NCBI GenBank assembly: GCA_963921825.1
Contig: OY997595.1
Span: 15,431,228-15,495,227, forward strand
DNA from: Erodium maritimum
Lineage: Eukaryota > Streptophyta > Magnoliopsida > Geraniales > Geraniaceae
DNA length: 64,000 bases
Reading direction: 5' to 3'
Shown here: piece by piece, positions 22,787 to 35,742 of the stretch
Layout: every line of letters begins with the position of its first letter
How positions within the stretch are numbered: the first letter of the stretch is position 1
Program-made: the position numbers and the translations under genes
The notes under the pieces: model-generated
What the model was told of the DNA's origin: nothing
Databases searched by the model: none
Seen by the model: only the letters and a program-made list of their open reading frames with translations

Positions 22787-23939
22787 GTACGCATGGAATG
22801 AGGGTTCAGTGTGGGAGTGTGTGTCAATTGTTTTTGGAGTTGTTACTTTGTTTGGCTGCCGAGAATGTGGAGGAAAGGAATGGGAAAAAAATTAAATTGA
22901 TTTGAACCGCTGTCAAGCTGCACTGGGGGAGAGTATGTCGTCTTGTTGTTCAGGGTCTGTTTGGTTCCGGAGAATATTGCTGAAATGGGGACGGAACTTG
23001 AATTTGGGTTTCTCCGATTATGATGAAAAATCGCTTATGTGATTCTGAGCATCAAATTATGCGTTTAAAGTTGAGATTTTTATGTTCATTTTTGGTAGTT
23101 GCTTCCTAGGACCTGTCCTTTCAGGAAATATAATTGAGCCCCACATGGATTATATGTTTCTTTTCCCAAAATATAATTGAGCCCACATGGATTGTATGCT
23201 TTCTTTTCTGATAATATATGATATTCCTCCTAATTCTGATTGTTTTGCACATGCCTCTTCAGTTTGTTTAATCTTTTTTTCTATTTGTGTTGACTGGTCT
23301 GCTTGATTTAAGCTTTATATTATGGACTGTTTATAGCTGACATTTGGTGATTGAGCAATTTCATTGTGATTTTGCTGTGCTGATTCCTGATTAGTGATTA
23401 GGTTTGTTCTATGGCATGTCTCATTGTGGATAAACATGCTGCAATATGTTTTACTTGACATATTTTAATGTAGCCCAAATAAAAAAAGAAGAAGGCAGTG
23501 TCACCAATAACTTAAAGTTGAAGACTTTAGGCATAGGTTTATCAGTTAGCTATAAGACTAACTGTAACTATGGCGCATTATTGTGTTGTGGGGCCATTGT
23601 AAGCTTAAAAGTGAACCCTGGTGAGGTTGTGTCGTGTGGCTTTCTTTGTTTAGAAACTAGCTTAGGATGTTTTACATTTTAGATTCTTGAGGGATATTTG
23701 CTATACTTCTTTTCTTTTTTTAATTTTGTTCATGTATTTTTTTTCTCTATGTCAAACAATAGCTATTCCTTCGCTTTTGAATTGCCTAGCAAAAAGTGAT
23801 TGATGGGTTTGTTTGTTTATCATGAACATGTCATGATCTAACTAGCACTACCCCAATATTCTCCTTGCCAAATAGCTGATAATGATAATAAAGCTCTATA
23901 TTCTTTTATCAGGAGGTCATTGTTCTTTGAAACTGAAAT

Positions 23940-26900
23940 ATGGCGAACCTGAGTGATATTGGAGTTGCAGCAACTATCAATATCCTTACTGCATTTGCCT
24001 TCTTTCTCTTATTTGCTGTACTTCGGATCCAACCTATCAACGATAGGGTCTACTTTCCAAAATGGTACCGAAAGGGTCTGAGGTGCAGCCCACTGCGCAC
24101 TGGTTCTTTTGGAAGCAAATTTGTCAATTTCGACTTCAAGTCATATGTGAGGTTCCTGAGCTGGATGCCTGCTGCCCTACAAATGCCAGAACCAGAGCTC
24201 ATTGACCACGCCGGACTTGATTCTGCTGTTTACTTGCGGATTTACTTGACAGGGTATGCTCTGCTATACTAAACTACCATTATCCTTGTTCTATCTTTGT
24301 GTCTTTGGACTCATTTCACTTCTCTGTTCCCATTTCATTGCAGGCTTAAAATATTTGTTCCAATTGCACTACTTGCCTTTTCAGTCATGGTTCCAGTTAA
24401 TTGGACCAACAGCACTTTAGAGCGTTCAAATATTACTTACAGCGATATAGATAAACTTTCTATTTCAAACATTCCAAATGGATCTGATAGGTATGCACAA
24501 AATTCTTCTTTTGGTTGGAATATATGTTCTTTGTTCCTCAGTTTTTAATTGTATGGTTGCAGATTTTGGACTCATTTGGTAATGGCTTATGTCTTTACTT
24601 TCTGGACATGCTATGTGTTGAACAAGGAGTATGCGATAATTGCATCCATGAGGCTGCATTTTCTTGCATCAGAGCACAGGCGCCCGGATCAGTTTACAGT
24701 AAGATCAATTTTCATGCCCCGAGGAAAGGAAGCTTTCTCTACTTAACAATATTTATTTACTGTATTGTGGTGTAGGTGCTTGTGAGAAATGTTCCACCAG
24801 ATCCAGATGAATCAGTTGGTGACCTCGTGGAACACTTCTTTCTGGTCAACCATCCAGATCACTATCTCACTCATCAGGTTTCCTCCTCTTACATTTTTTT
24901 ATATACCATCCACACACAAATAGCCATTGTTAGTTCAAGAATATGAAACTTAAAATTCATCATACCATCAAGCTTGTTGGTTCTTAAACTGATATATAGC
25001 CATTGTTAGTTTTTTGCTCACCTAAATCTTCAGTTGCATAAGCTTATACCGTCCTGCTCGTTTAATCCTTGCAGGTTGTTTACAATGCAAACAAACTTTC
25101 GAAATTGGTTGAAGAGAAGAAAAAAAGGCAGAATTGGTTGGACTTCTACCAGCTCAAATATTCTAGAAATCCATCTAGAAAGCCTTTTGTGAAGGTACCG
25201 TATTGCTAATCACTTTTACACATTTGAAGTCTTCCTTTTTAGCCTTTGAAACTCATGAGAAAATTGTCATGATATCTGGAATTTCTGTTTCCGTTGAATA
25301 GACCGGGTTTCTAGGGCTTTGCGGCGAGAAAAGGGAAGCTATTGATTATTATACATCTGAGGTGGACAGACTAGCAAAAGAAGTAAGCTTCACAATTTCT
25401 TATTGATTATTTGTTAAATTTGAAAGTTCATTTCATGAGAGTTGTCCCTTATGTTCTTTTGACTGACAAATTATTAGATATCTTTGGAGAGAGATGAAAT
25501 TACGAGCAACCCAAAATCTATCATGTCAGCATCATTTGTTTCCTTCAAAACTAGATGGGCAGCTGCTGTTTGTGCACAAACTCAACAAACCAGAAACCCA
25601 ACATTATGGTTGAGTGAGTGGGCTCCTGAGCCCCGTGATGTGTTTTGGGATAACTTGGCAATTCCATATGTGTCACTCTCAGTTCGGAGGCTGGTCATTG
25701 CTGTAGCTTTCTTCTTCCTTACCTTCTTTTTCATGATTCCAATTGCATTTGTACAGTCTCTTGCAAACATTGAGGGTATTGAGAAAGCAGTTCCTTTACT
25801 AAAGCCCATAATTGAAATGTGAGTGCTTCTCCTTGCTTGTTCTGGTTTGCATGATATAAAAACCATGTCATCATCCTATTCCTATTCCTATGTCTCTGCA
25901 GGAAGGTCGTAAAATCGTTCATTCAAGGGTTCCTTCCGGGGATAGCTTTGAAGCTTTTCCTCATATTTCTACCTTCAATTTTGATGATGATGTCCAAGTT
26001 TGAAGGCTTCATATGCCTTTCAGCTCTGGAGAGGAGATCAGCAACCAGATACTACATTTTCCAATTCATCAACGTCTTTCTTGGGAGCATAATCACTGGA
26101 ACTGCCTTTCAACAGCTAAATACTTTCATGAACCAGTCTGCGAATGAGTATGTTCCCATAAAAACATAACCTTTCAAATTGTGTATGGCTTGCTGACTAG
26201 TAATGTTCTCCTTTAGGGTGCCGAGGACAATTGGTGCGTCAATTCCAATGAAGGCAACTTTCTTCATCACATACATAATGGTGGATGGGTGGGCTGGAGT
26301 TGCTGGAGAGATTCTAAGGTTGAAACCATTGATAATGTACCAGTTAAAGAATGTCTTGCTGGTGAAGACCGAAAAGGATAGAGAAGAAGCAATGGATCCG
26401 GGAACTCTTGGCTTCAACACTGGGGAGCCTCAGATACAACTCTACTTCTTACTTGGTCTTGTTTATGCGGTTGTCACTCCCATCCTACTTCCTTTCATCA
26501 TAGTTTTCTTTGGCTTGGCTTATGTAGTGTACCGCCATCAGGTAAGACATGTAATTATATCATAAGCTTCTTTTGGAGAAGTTGTTGTTGTTGTAACATG
26601 ATGAAGTCTTGTTGTGATATGCAGATCATCAATGTGTATAGTCAAGAGTATGAGAGCGCTGCAGCATTCTGGCCATCTGTTCACGGGCGGATCATAACAG
26701 CGTTGATTGTGTCGCAGCTGCTACTGATGGGATTGCTGAGCACAAAAGAAGCAGCACAGTCAACTCCATTGCTGATCGCTCTCCCGGTGCTGACCATATG
26801 GTTCCACAGGTTCTGCAAAGGGCGATACGAGCCTGCTTTTGTCAGGTATCCTTTACAGGAGGCAATGATGAAAGATACGCTGGAACGGGCGAGAGAGCCT

Positions 26901-27110
26901 AACATGAACCTGAAAGGGTTTCTACAGAATGCATATATCCATCCAGTTCTCAAGATTGCTGAGGGTGGTGAGAGCGATGAAGGTAGTGAAGATATGGATG
27001 TAGAGCCTATGCTTGTCCCTACGAAACGCCAGTCTCGAAGCAACACGCCTCTGGCCAGCAAATATGGTGGTTCCTCCCTGCCTGAAGTTGAGGAACATGC
27101 AGAGATATGA
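23940..27110 (+). CDS. Hyperosmolality-gated Ca2+-permeable channel, OSCA1 clade
   Basis: Mechanosensitive cation channel of the plasma membrane that opens on osmotic stress (TMEM63/OSCA/DUF221 family). Coding exons are 23940-24253, 24344-24490, 24563-24698, 24776-24877, 25075-25194, 25302-25382, 25478-25818, 25902-26147, 26217-26541 and 26625-27110, all GT-AG, giving 765 residues against about 770 for known OSCA1 proteins. The N-terminus MANLSDIGVAATINILTAFA is a membrane segment, as in relatives. The RSN1_TM part covers about residues 1-185 and the cytosolic PHM7_cyt domain about 200-360 (FTVLVRNVPPDPDESV and the charged stretch up to NLAIPYVS). The pore-forming RSN1_7TM part follows (about 370-650, including LPSILMMMSKFEG), then a Ser- and acid-rich tail. 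No break is seen. Neighbour order agrees with Arabidopsis ERD-family genes (see synteny). Confidence 0.93.
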
Positions 27111-27689
27111 AGTGTTGCTTCACTGCACTATAGGAGGCATTGTAAATGAGATGATGATGTAGTTTGTATAAAAGAAGGAACATATCTCTAGTTGGTGACA
27201 ACATAGGAATGATTTTGCTTGCTTGAACATGCAATTTGACATAAACCTAGCAAGGCCCCTTATGCTCACAAGTTGTGGATGTGAGTCAGAGGCGCATTCA
27301 GGGTTTAGGATCCTTTGACCAAGAAAGTTTTACTAAATCGTAAATCTTTCGGTCATTTGAATAAGAGTTTCTACGAAAAAAATGTGAGTATTTGAAGATT
27401 TTCGGTGTTTGACCTTTGTTTCATTTCAAAACACTCAATTTTAACTTTATGCTCGTATAACACTTTTCTACGGTTAGAGTTCGATTTATTATAGGTTGTA
27501 TTTAAGAAATCATATATGCAACGAAATGATTAAATGACGATTCAATAATATATAATAAAATATTTAACAAACAAGAAACAAAAGTATCTTGACTTAAGAA
27601 TCGCAAAAGACCGTTTTAAGGTTGAAAAAACCTCTCCAACCCTTTCTCCATTTCTCGCCACCACATCCATGCTCTTCTCTTCTTACTGA
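27111..27689. other. 3' untranslated and AT-rich intergenic DNA
   Basis: The channel 3' UTR probably ends before 27300. The remainder is AT-rich, with no gene seen up to the LINE debris. Confidence 0.5.
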
Positions 27690-29220
27690 CATGACCCATG
27701 GCCACCCCTCTCTCGCTGTACCAGACACCACCACACCGGTTACAACATCCCCTCCCTTCCTTTTTATCGGACATGAACTTCCTTCCGCCCCCTCTTTCCC
27801 TGGATTCGATGATATCCTGTGTTCCCTCGCCACCCACGACGCCTCGTGACCACCCCCAAGTGGACGGGACTTTACCGGGGTACATGCATGAAGTTTCTCG
27901 GCCTTGTTTCCCTGTGCAACCTCAGGCGTCGGACTGGCCGGTCCTCCGATTGCTATATGAAGAGTCCGAAAAGGCTACATCGCGACCCCGAGGGGCGACC
28001 GAGTTTCTTCCGTCACATCTTAGAGCCACTTGGCACTACCTGTGGCAGATCCGGCAAGGGCACCCCAAAACCTGCCCAAATCTATGATGGGGAAGCGCCC
28101 ATCGGTGCCAGATTGGGAAGATGAAGTTGATGTTCTGGAGATCCTTGTGGAGGCCATCCCCGCTGCCGTCGATTGTTAGTATCGTTTCTCTCTTGCGAGT
28201 AAGGTTGCATGAGCGGGGCGCCATAACATGAATGCTCTAAAATTGGAAGGTAGACGGTCTGCAAATAGAGTATCTCACAAAAGAAATGGTGGATTTCTAT
28301 TTCCCGTCTTGGACAGCCATGGAGGATATCCGTCACGGGGATCCTTGGGGTTTCAAGGGCTACCCAGTATTGCTGGTGCCGCTTGTGTCATCTATGCAAC
28401 CTGATGACATCCAATTTGGGTGTATGAAAATAGGGGTACAAGCATTGAATGTACCGAGGAATGCCCGAAATACTCTAGTCCGTGCTCTCCTTGCCTCAGC
28501 CATGAGTCCTCCTTGGTTGGTCTACAGTATGAACGACTATCGGGAAACTGCACTCGGTGTGGGAGGTTGACTCATCGTATGGCTAATTGTACGACACATC
28601 TTTCAGGCATTGGTCGGGAGGAAATTCGGTACGACAATTTTATTCGTGTACCGAAACACTTGGATGTGGACCGACTTCTTAATACGGTCTCGAGAGTCCC
28701 AAAGGTGACACGAGATGCATCGGTGGATGACCTTCTCACATCCTTATCCCTTGACCCGATTAGGGATTTTGCGGGGGGAGATAGAGCAGGGGCCAACAGT
28801 GTTTCCTTGGCACCTCCACCGAGGTTCCCGGTTTTGGGAGGAAATGATGGAGTCCGATCGGAGTCTGGCGACTTGGCTAAGCATTCCCCGGAGTGGGCAG
28901 TTACAAAAATGCAGGGGGCACACCCAGGAGGGTTAGTCGGACAATCTGTTATTTCAAAGCCCGACAACTTGGCTAACGTCAGGGAAGATGGGGATGTTGT
29001 CTTTCCGGATTTATTTGCAGGTGGGGTGATCCCGAAAACAGGGAAGCAGAAGGAACCTCAGGACCAGACTGGAGGAGTAGGCCCAATGAGATCAAAGACA
29101 ATGAAATCCAAGGGTAAAGGAAAAGGGGTTCAGCAGTACACCAAGGCTACTGGTATGAAGAAGGCACTGGAGCTTTTGGTTTTAGTTCCAGCTTTATGGG
29201 TTTACTTGTCATCTTTTTAG
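27690..29220 (+). pseudogene. Broken LINE ORF1-like gene (DUF4283/zf-CCHC_4)
   Basis: Plus-strand fragments in at least three frames. A proline-rich N-terminal piece lies at 27698-28087. A DUF4283-like piece with MVDFYFPSW and DPWGFKGYPVLL lies at 28286-28480. A zinc-knuckle piece CTRCGRLTHRMANC (near 28555) is followed by a long hydrophilic tail to 29220. Frameshifts separate the pieces. No RT is present before the AT-rich tail near 29470. It resembles the retroposon at 15885 in plan, but I could not define target duplications. Confidence 0.65.
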
Positions 29221-29589
29221 TTGGATACTGTTTTGTTTTTGGGCGCTTGGACGTTTAGTTTCATGTTATGTTTGTTTGAAATGCTGGTAAAGGGGATTCC
29301 CTTAGGTTGTGTCTACGAAACAAACTAGGCTTTTTCTACGGGTCCAAAAGAGTCGGGTTAGCTATGGTCAGTCCACACGATATTCTGGAGCCCAAGGCTT
29401 TTTAGCCCTAGTATGTATGGTTTCTTATTTACAGTAATGCACTTCCCTAGTTACTCGTTTTTAAAAAATATATATAAAGAATATATTTATGAATATTAAC
29501 AATGAAATATTTTTTATTCATTATAGGAAATAATATCTCTTATATATCGGACATCAATTACAAAACTTTTACGAGAAATTATTCCTCGA

Positions 29590-30386
29590 GAGTTCTGTGC
29601 TTCCTATCTTCTTCTCCATCTTCTATCGGTTTCCCGCCCTAGGTTTCTACGTCTTTTCTCTCGAGAACACCATCGCTCGTTGTCCTAGGCTCCACTACTC
29701 TTATCTAACTAGCGTCATGCCGAGTCCCGATGTTCACTCACCCATCACGCCGCCTACCATCCGTGTCATGCCGTCGACCCCACCCCAAAGGCCACAAGAC
29801 CAAGTGAATCTGGTGCAACACAAGATCTTCAGCCTAACTAGAAGGAGCTTCTCGTGTGATCCAGGAACCTGTATGTGCCAAGGGATATGGCCCCCCCTCC
29901 CCCGGCTAGGAGATCGTCTTAACAAGGGATCTTTCAAGTGAGGACTGCAAAGCAGCCCTGCCTTGGACAATGAGTGGAAGATTGAGCATCGGGGTGTGTA
30001 TGGGGATGCACGCCTCGCCCTACTAATGACGGTGCAAGCCCAACTTCCCCTCTCCTCATTATCTAGTATGCTCCCTGGATGCCCGTTATCCCCTCAAACG
30101 GTTCAGATCCTTCGTCACAGACATTTTCAGGTCGAGTCAAACAACGACTACTACAAGCTACAACTGAGTAGCCATCCGAGTGGAGACTATCCACTAATAG
30201 ACTGTCCCTGGAATAGTTGGGTATCTTGTTAGAGGGTTAGCGCCTAGCACCTACGGGTCAAGACTCAAGTCTCACCCTTTTACTTGTTCGTTTATGTCGT
30301 AATTTTATTTCAGTCTTATGCTTTGTGGTAGTGTTTGTATTCCGGTTTTCTAATTAATAAAACTCATATATGCTTCAAAAAAAATA
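29590..30386 (+). mobile_element. Probable short retroposon fragment
   Basis: A moderately GC-rich insert in AT-rich surroundings, ending with TTAATAAAACTCATATATGCTTC and an A8 tract (30379-30386), which looks like a non-LTR retroposon tail. The flanks share a weak similarity around ATATCTC (29533 and 30386) that could be a decayed target duplication. The 114-codon frame at 29597 has no recognised domain. Confidence 0.4.
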
Positions 30387-30967
30387 TCTCCAATACATCC
30401 GACCACGAACCCATCTTTTCCAACGAAGGGCACCAAGTTTTTATAATGTTAAAACAATATAAACTAACATTAAAATATAATATTACATAAAAGATGATAA
30501 AAAATAATCCCAAACTATACACAATGATATAAATAATAATAACTTTTGTGTAAATATACTCTAATTAATAAATAATTTTTTTACACATAACCCTTCTTAC
30601 TATTGTTGTTTTATTAATTAATTTTTTTAAATAATAATAGAATTATTTAAAAAATAGAAAACTTAAAGTTTGAGGAATGAATATTTTTAATGTTAAGTTA
30701 GCTTCACCTATGTCTGTGTATGTATCATATATGACATGAATTTATAGGTATGAATTTTTTTTATTCAATTTAACATTAAATCTTTAATAAGAAATGTGGT
30801 TTTTCCTTATAATTTTTCATCCATTTTAACAGAATAAACAAGTAATTATGTTTGAGTGTAATTGAATATTTATGTTTTAATTATAAGTCAAAAACATACA
30901 AGAGAAATTAATTCTAGTATGATATTTACAGTGCTAATCACGATCATGATACGAAAATTTTCTGTTG

Positions 30968-30970
30968 TAA
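30968..30970. repeat. Left TAA target duplication of Harbinger element 2
   Basis: TAA directly before the terminal GAGCATCCAC, matched by TAA at 35389-35391 after GGATGTTC. Confidence 0.7.
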
Positions 30971-31242
30971 GAGCATCCACAACGTTAGCCGAGGAGTTGG
31001 CGGGGAGCTGTTGGCGGTGAGAAATCGGCGGCGGGGAACTGGTGGCGTGCTGGCTGGGAGGACGATGGCGGTGAAGGTTGACTGGGAGCTCAACGCCAAC
31101 ACTTAGCGCCGACGCCAACGGCTAGAAAATCCATTTGCCCTATTATTTGTTCTTGAAAAATAAAAATTAATTTTGAAAATAACCAAAAATATTAATGTCC
31201 TTATCTTCAAATGCTATATAAATAGGGATGTTTGAATCAAAC

Positions 31243-33759
31243 TGTCACGTCCCAAATCCGGTTTTGACCGGACTCGAGACGTGAACTAAGAATAATACTG
31301 ATAAAAAAACAATTTTAAAAGAAACAAACTCTAAAACGATAATCCAAACCAATAATTCTGACAATACAAGTCAACAGCTCGGAAACCAAGTAATACAATA
31401 CATATGTTTAGTAACAATAGGAAAATACGTCTCTAGACCATACTAGACTAAGACTCTTACTAGCTCCCAAGCTCCGAGAATCCCGCTCAAAACCTGTAGA
31501 ACAATAAAGTAGAGGGGTGAGCTTTCGCTCAGTAGGAAAAAGTAGTTAAGGTGATGAGTTAATCGCTCACCACCACGAGTAACCGTCCAATTAGGGCATA
31601 CTAGCAAGGCACAACAACTAACGACATCCATGGAATTCACATAATCACAAACCACACTCACATTACTATAACCACACTTAATCACCTCATATAACCAATT
31701 ATCAAGCAACAACACGCAGTAGAACAACCGAAAGTCCCGTACAGCAGTCCCCTACGTCGCCGGCTTCCACAGCCCGGCTCAACTATATCGTACCGGACCA
31801 CACATCATCGGCCTAGATATCTTCCCGGACCACACAACATCGGGGTACAACTCACAATACATCATACCAGACCACACAGCATCGGCCTAGATGTCTTCCC
31901 GGACCACACAACATCGAGGTACGAATCACACCATCCTCGCCCTGGATACCCTACACCGGACTACCCCCTCGATGTAGGTATCGTACCGGAACCCTTAGCC
32001 CCGGGGGACCGCGTACGTGGGACATCACCCTCGGTCTAGATACCCTACACCGGAATACCCCCTCGATGTAGGCATCGTACTGGAATACCTCGTCTCGGAA
32101 CATATCGTCACAGATCACACCCACGAAAGTCTCAATATATCACAATATCATAGTTCAACCAACAACATATCAAACCAAACAATCTTACCGAAACACATCA
32201 CATCAGTCTATCAATCACCCGATCATATCACAAAGCATTAGTTCGCACCATACCAAACATATCATACTTGACATAACATATCATGATCCTCAATCTAACA
32301 ACGGATAAACCTCATATTAGGCATCACAATTCATCAATCATAGCACCACAACCAACCCGCAATCCTAAGGGCACGACATGACCCACATGCAATTCTACAG
32401 CACGACAATTCCCAAACCTACGGGCACGACATGGCCCGCAAGCTATCCCTCATTTCACTCGTTCCTCACATCCTACATGCAATTCTACAATTATAACACG
32501 TATTCATAACCTATATGCATACTAGTAACTTTCCGCAATTAAACCGGTATTCGCTACTTTCCCCTACCTCGATCGCTATCCAAACGCTTAGTCAACGAGA
32601 GTCGCCTAGTAGCCTCCTCCGCCGTGCTCGGGTCTAACGTCTAGGATCACAAATTAGCATTAGAATTAATAATCGTTCAAGGTCGGTTTAAAGAGAAACA
32701 ACCCCAAATTAACCCCCACTAGGCTCGGTTATAGATAATCTTCTTAATTAATCGAAACCACCAAAATGGACCCAAAAGACCCAAATATGATCCATCACGG
32801 TTCGGGTCACGGAGCCTTGACGGGCTCCGTCACGGTTCGAGTCACAGATCAGTGAGGGGTCTGACAGTTTTGTCCTTCTTCTTCCTCCAGCTTCTTCTCC
32901 ACGAAAAACAACACCTCAAAACTCCATTTTCATCCCCCCAAAACCTCCAAAACAGCCCCATAAACATCAATACTTCAACACCCAAGTGGGTTTCATCAAA
33001 ACAACACAAAACTAAATTATTTCTATCATCAATCTCCATTTCCTCTTCATAAATCATCATCTAAACACCAAAACTCAAAACTAAGGAAAACCCAACTTAG
33101 TTCAAGCCTTTTTCTATCAAACCCATAACCAAATCTTCTTCAAAACGAGTTTAGATTGAGGGATTACCTTGGGGAATGAAGGTAGGACGAAGAAACTAGA
33201 AGAATCCAAGCTTTAGGTGAAGAAATGACCCTAAATCTCTCTCTTTTCTCCCTTTCTTCTTCTTCAAGCTTCAATGGCTTCCTCTCTCTTTCTCTCCTCT
33301 CTAATTTTCAGCCAACACTATAATGTGGCTGAAATGTTTGTCACATGTAGCCTTTAACCTAGGGTTGAAATGTCCTTAGTGCCCTTTTGCTCAAGTGCCC
33401 CTTATGCCCAAACTTTTAGGGTTAGGATGATCCTTTCTCCCCTATTTCTTCTCACCCAAGCCACCATGGACATGTGTCCATGTGGGGTCCACCTCTACCC
33501 CAAAATATCTCAGCACATTTAATTTAATTCGATTTAGCCTCTAATTAGACCTAGTTTTGACCCGAGTTGACTTTTTCTCAAAATTACACATTTGGAAGAA
33601 AACGACCCAACTAAGCTAACCGTAATGATGGCTAAGCTTTTTGGGTCCCAAAAAAGTCCCGAATGACTCCCGGAGTCATTGGTTGACTTTTCCGGCGGAA
33701 AGTCAACTTTCCCCAAATTTTCTCGGTTCGATCGGGATCGACCGGGGGCGGTTCTTACA
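31243..33759 (-). repeat. Solo LTR of the long-LTR gypsy family (2517 bp)
   Basis: It has the same termini as 5065-7732 (TGTCACG...TTCTTACA) and is flanked by exact 5-bp duplications CAAAC at 31238-31242 and 33760-33764. No primer site or internal sequence adjoins it, so it is a solo LTR left by LTR-LTR recombination. It contains the same GTGAGCTTTCGCTC block (near 31518) and diverged ~68-bp repeats (31780-32110). Confidence 0.92.
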
Positions 33760-33839
33760 CAAACAACAACACACTATTCACTTACCATCTCATCCTACTA
33801 CTATCGAATTGTTTGTCTCCCACATTTTTTCGTCGAAAT

Positions 33840-35113
33840 GGCCAATGACCGAGCCAACGATTTCGATATGAATGGCATTTTAGATGGAGTACTCGAAGAA
33901 TGCATGTCCACCGACTTCGTTGACGGTTGATTAGAGGATGCAATGGTCGAATCTCAACCATGTAAGAGAAACGACATCGCACGTGATCGAGAAGCCGTGA
34001 ACGAACGTTTAATAAGCGACTACTTTAACACGAACCCTCTGTACAAGGAGGTGCATTTTTGTCTTCGCTTTGGAATGCCAAAGGGTATGTTCCTTCGAAT
34101 TCTTCATGCATTGGAGAATGACGATAAGTATTTCACGCAACGGTTCGACGCTGTGGGTAGAGTTTCCTTATCTCCTTATCAAAAATGTATTGCGGCCATT
34201 AGGCAGTTATGTTATGGAATCGCAGCTGATGGATTGGACGAGTACCTGAAGATAGGCGAAACCACGACTTTGCAATGTTTGAGAAAATTTTGTAGAGGAA
34301 TCATTACAATCTTCGGTCCTACGTACCGGCGTAAACCAACACACACTGATATTGATTACACTTTGGTGGTTAATGAAGCGCGAGGATTCACGGGAATGCT
34401 TGGCTGTCTTGACTGCATGCACTGGGAGTGAAAGAATTGTCCAACGGCACTGCAGGGCTCCCACTCAAGGAAGGACCACGGGAATCGACCAACCGTGGTT
34501 CTAGAGGTTGTTGCCACTCGTGACCTATGTATTTGGCACTCGTTCTTCAACATGGCGGGTTCAAACAACGACTTAACTGTGCTCAACCACTATAGTCTGT
34601 TCACGGAAATTATTAATGGTTGGCAACCACCGGTTCAATATATGGTAAATGATACCCATTACACACTCCCGTATTATCCTGCTGATGACATTTGCCCTTC
34701 ATGGTCAGTTTTTGTGAAAACAATTACATTAGCTCAACGACCGAAACATAAGAAGTTTGCTGAAGTACAATAAGCGGCAGGAAGGATGTGGAATAAGCAT
34801 TCGGTGCATTCCGAGCTCGGTTTCACATGATCACTCGACCGAGTCGCTTGTAGATGTCTGGGGACCTTGGCTTGGTGATGAATGCATTGTTATCATGCAC
34901 AAAATGATAGTCGAGGCAGAACGTCATACATACGACGGCTACATTGAACCAACATATGAGGGTGGCTCAAGTGAACCAAATTTTGCGCGAGGAAGCTTCG
35001 TCCCGTCCCAGGTCATACTTGGAAACACCCAGATGATACAAGATGAACGCATGCATTATCAATTGAAAGACGACCTCGTCGAACACATTTTGAATAAATT
35101 TGGAGACGCTTAA
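33840..35113 (+). pseudogene. HARBI1-like transposase (PIF/Harbinger), broken
   Basis: The plus-strand frame begins MANDRANDFDMNG and covers most of a DDE_Tnp_4 transposase: YFNTNPLYKEVHF (near 34020), GCLDCMHWE with the first catalytic Asp (near 34410), and a later block ATRDLCIWHSFFNMAGSNND (near 34510) containing the region of the second Asp. In-frame stops occur near 33928 and 34429, and a stop near 34771 is followed by a frame change. A C-terminal tail ends at 35113. Transposase would cut and paste the element at TAA/TTA sites, but this copy cannot make the full enzyme. Confidence 0.85.
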
Positions 35114-35140
35114 CTTAGTTTAATTCACTTCGTAGTTCAA

Positions 35141-35258
35141 ATTTCGATCGGTCACCTTGTACTAGTCATTCTATTTTTGTGCAATTTAGTTTAAATTTCG
35201 ATCGGTCACCTTGTACTAGTCATTCTATTTTTTAGTTTAAATTTCGATCGGTCACTGC
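35141..35258. repeat. Subterminal direct repeats of Harbinger element 2
   Basis: ATTTCGATCGGTCAC recurs at 35141, 35195 and 35241; the first two copies extend through CTTGTACTAGTCATTCTATTT. Such subterminal repeats often serve as transposase binding sites; that role is inferred. Confidence 0.65.
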
Positions 35259-35742
35259 TAGCGGCTCTCCGCCAGCAAAAAGTCATCCATTGTACGGTGC
35301 TGACGTTTCCCGTCGACGATAAAACAAAAAATATTAATACTTACCGCTAACAACTCTCCGTCAGTAAGGACGAGCATTATGGATGTTCTAAGAACAAGTT
35401 ATGATGCAGTCTTGTCTACGAATGCGTGGAGACTTTGGAGTTTTAGAGAATATACTGCAAAATGCGGAGTTGCGGGCAAAACAAAAACACAACTCATTTT
35501 CCTATCAAATGCAGATAAAATTTCAGCCTCTTCTCTCAACAATGTTGTGGGCCCTACTTCAGTCTCATTGAGGGCCCACTTTTGGCCCACCCTCCACCTC
35601 CGTGCGTTCGCCTCAGCCATCACCGTGTTTTCTAGAGAGAGAAACATTGACCCCGTCAGAACAGAAACATACTGCACAAGAGAGACAGAGAGGTTTTGGG
35701 GGATCTTATATACCTCGAATCGATTTGGACTTGGAAAGAGCT

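Larger units (their letters stand above)
30971..35388 (+). mobile_element. PIF/Harbinger element 2 with nested solo LTR
   Basis: The left end GAGCATCCACAACGTTAGCC and the inverted right end (GAACATCCATAATGCTCGTCC) are imperfect terminal inverted repeats of PIF/Harbinger type. Both are flanked by TAA. GC-rich subterminal DNA follows on the left. A transposase pseudogene occupies 33840-35113. Removing the nested LTR (31243-33759 plus its 5-bp duplication) leaves about 1.9 kb. That is small for an autonomous element with a Myb-like second gene, and none is seen. Confidence 0.8.

Noticed and set aside
22486-22905. Separate 139-codon protein before the OSCA gene
   Set aside because: It overlaps the likely 5' untranslated exon and its donor site and has no recognised domain.
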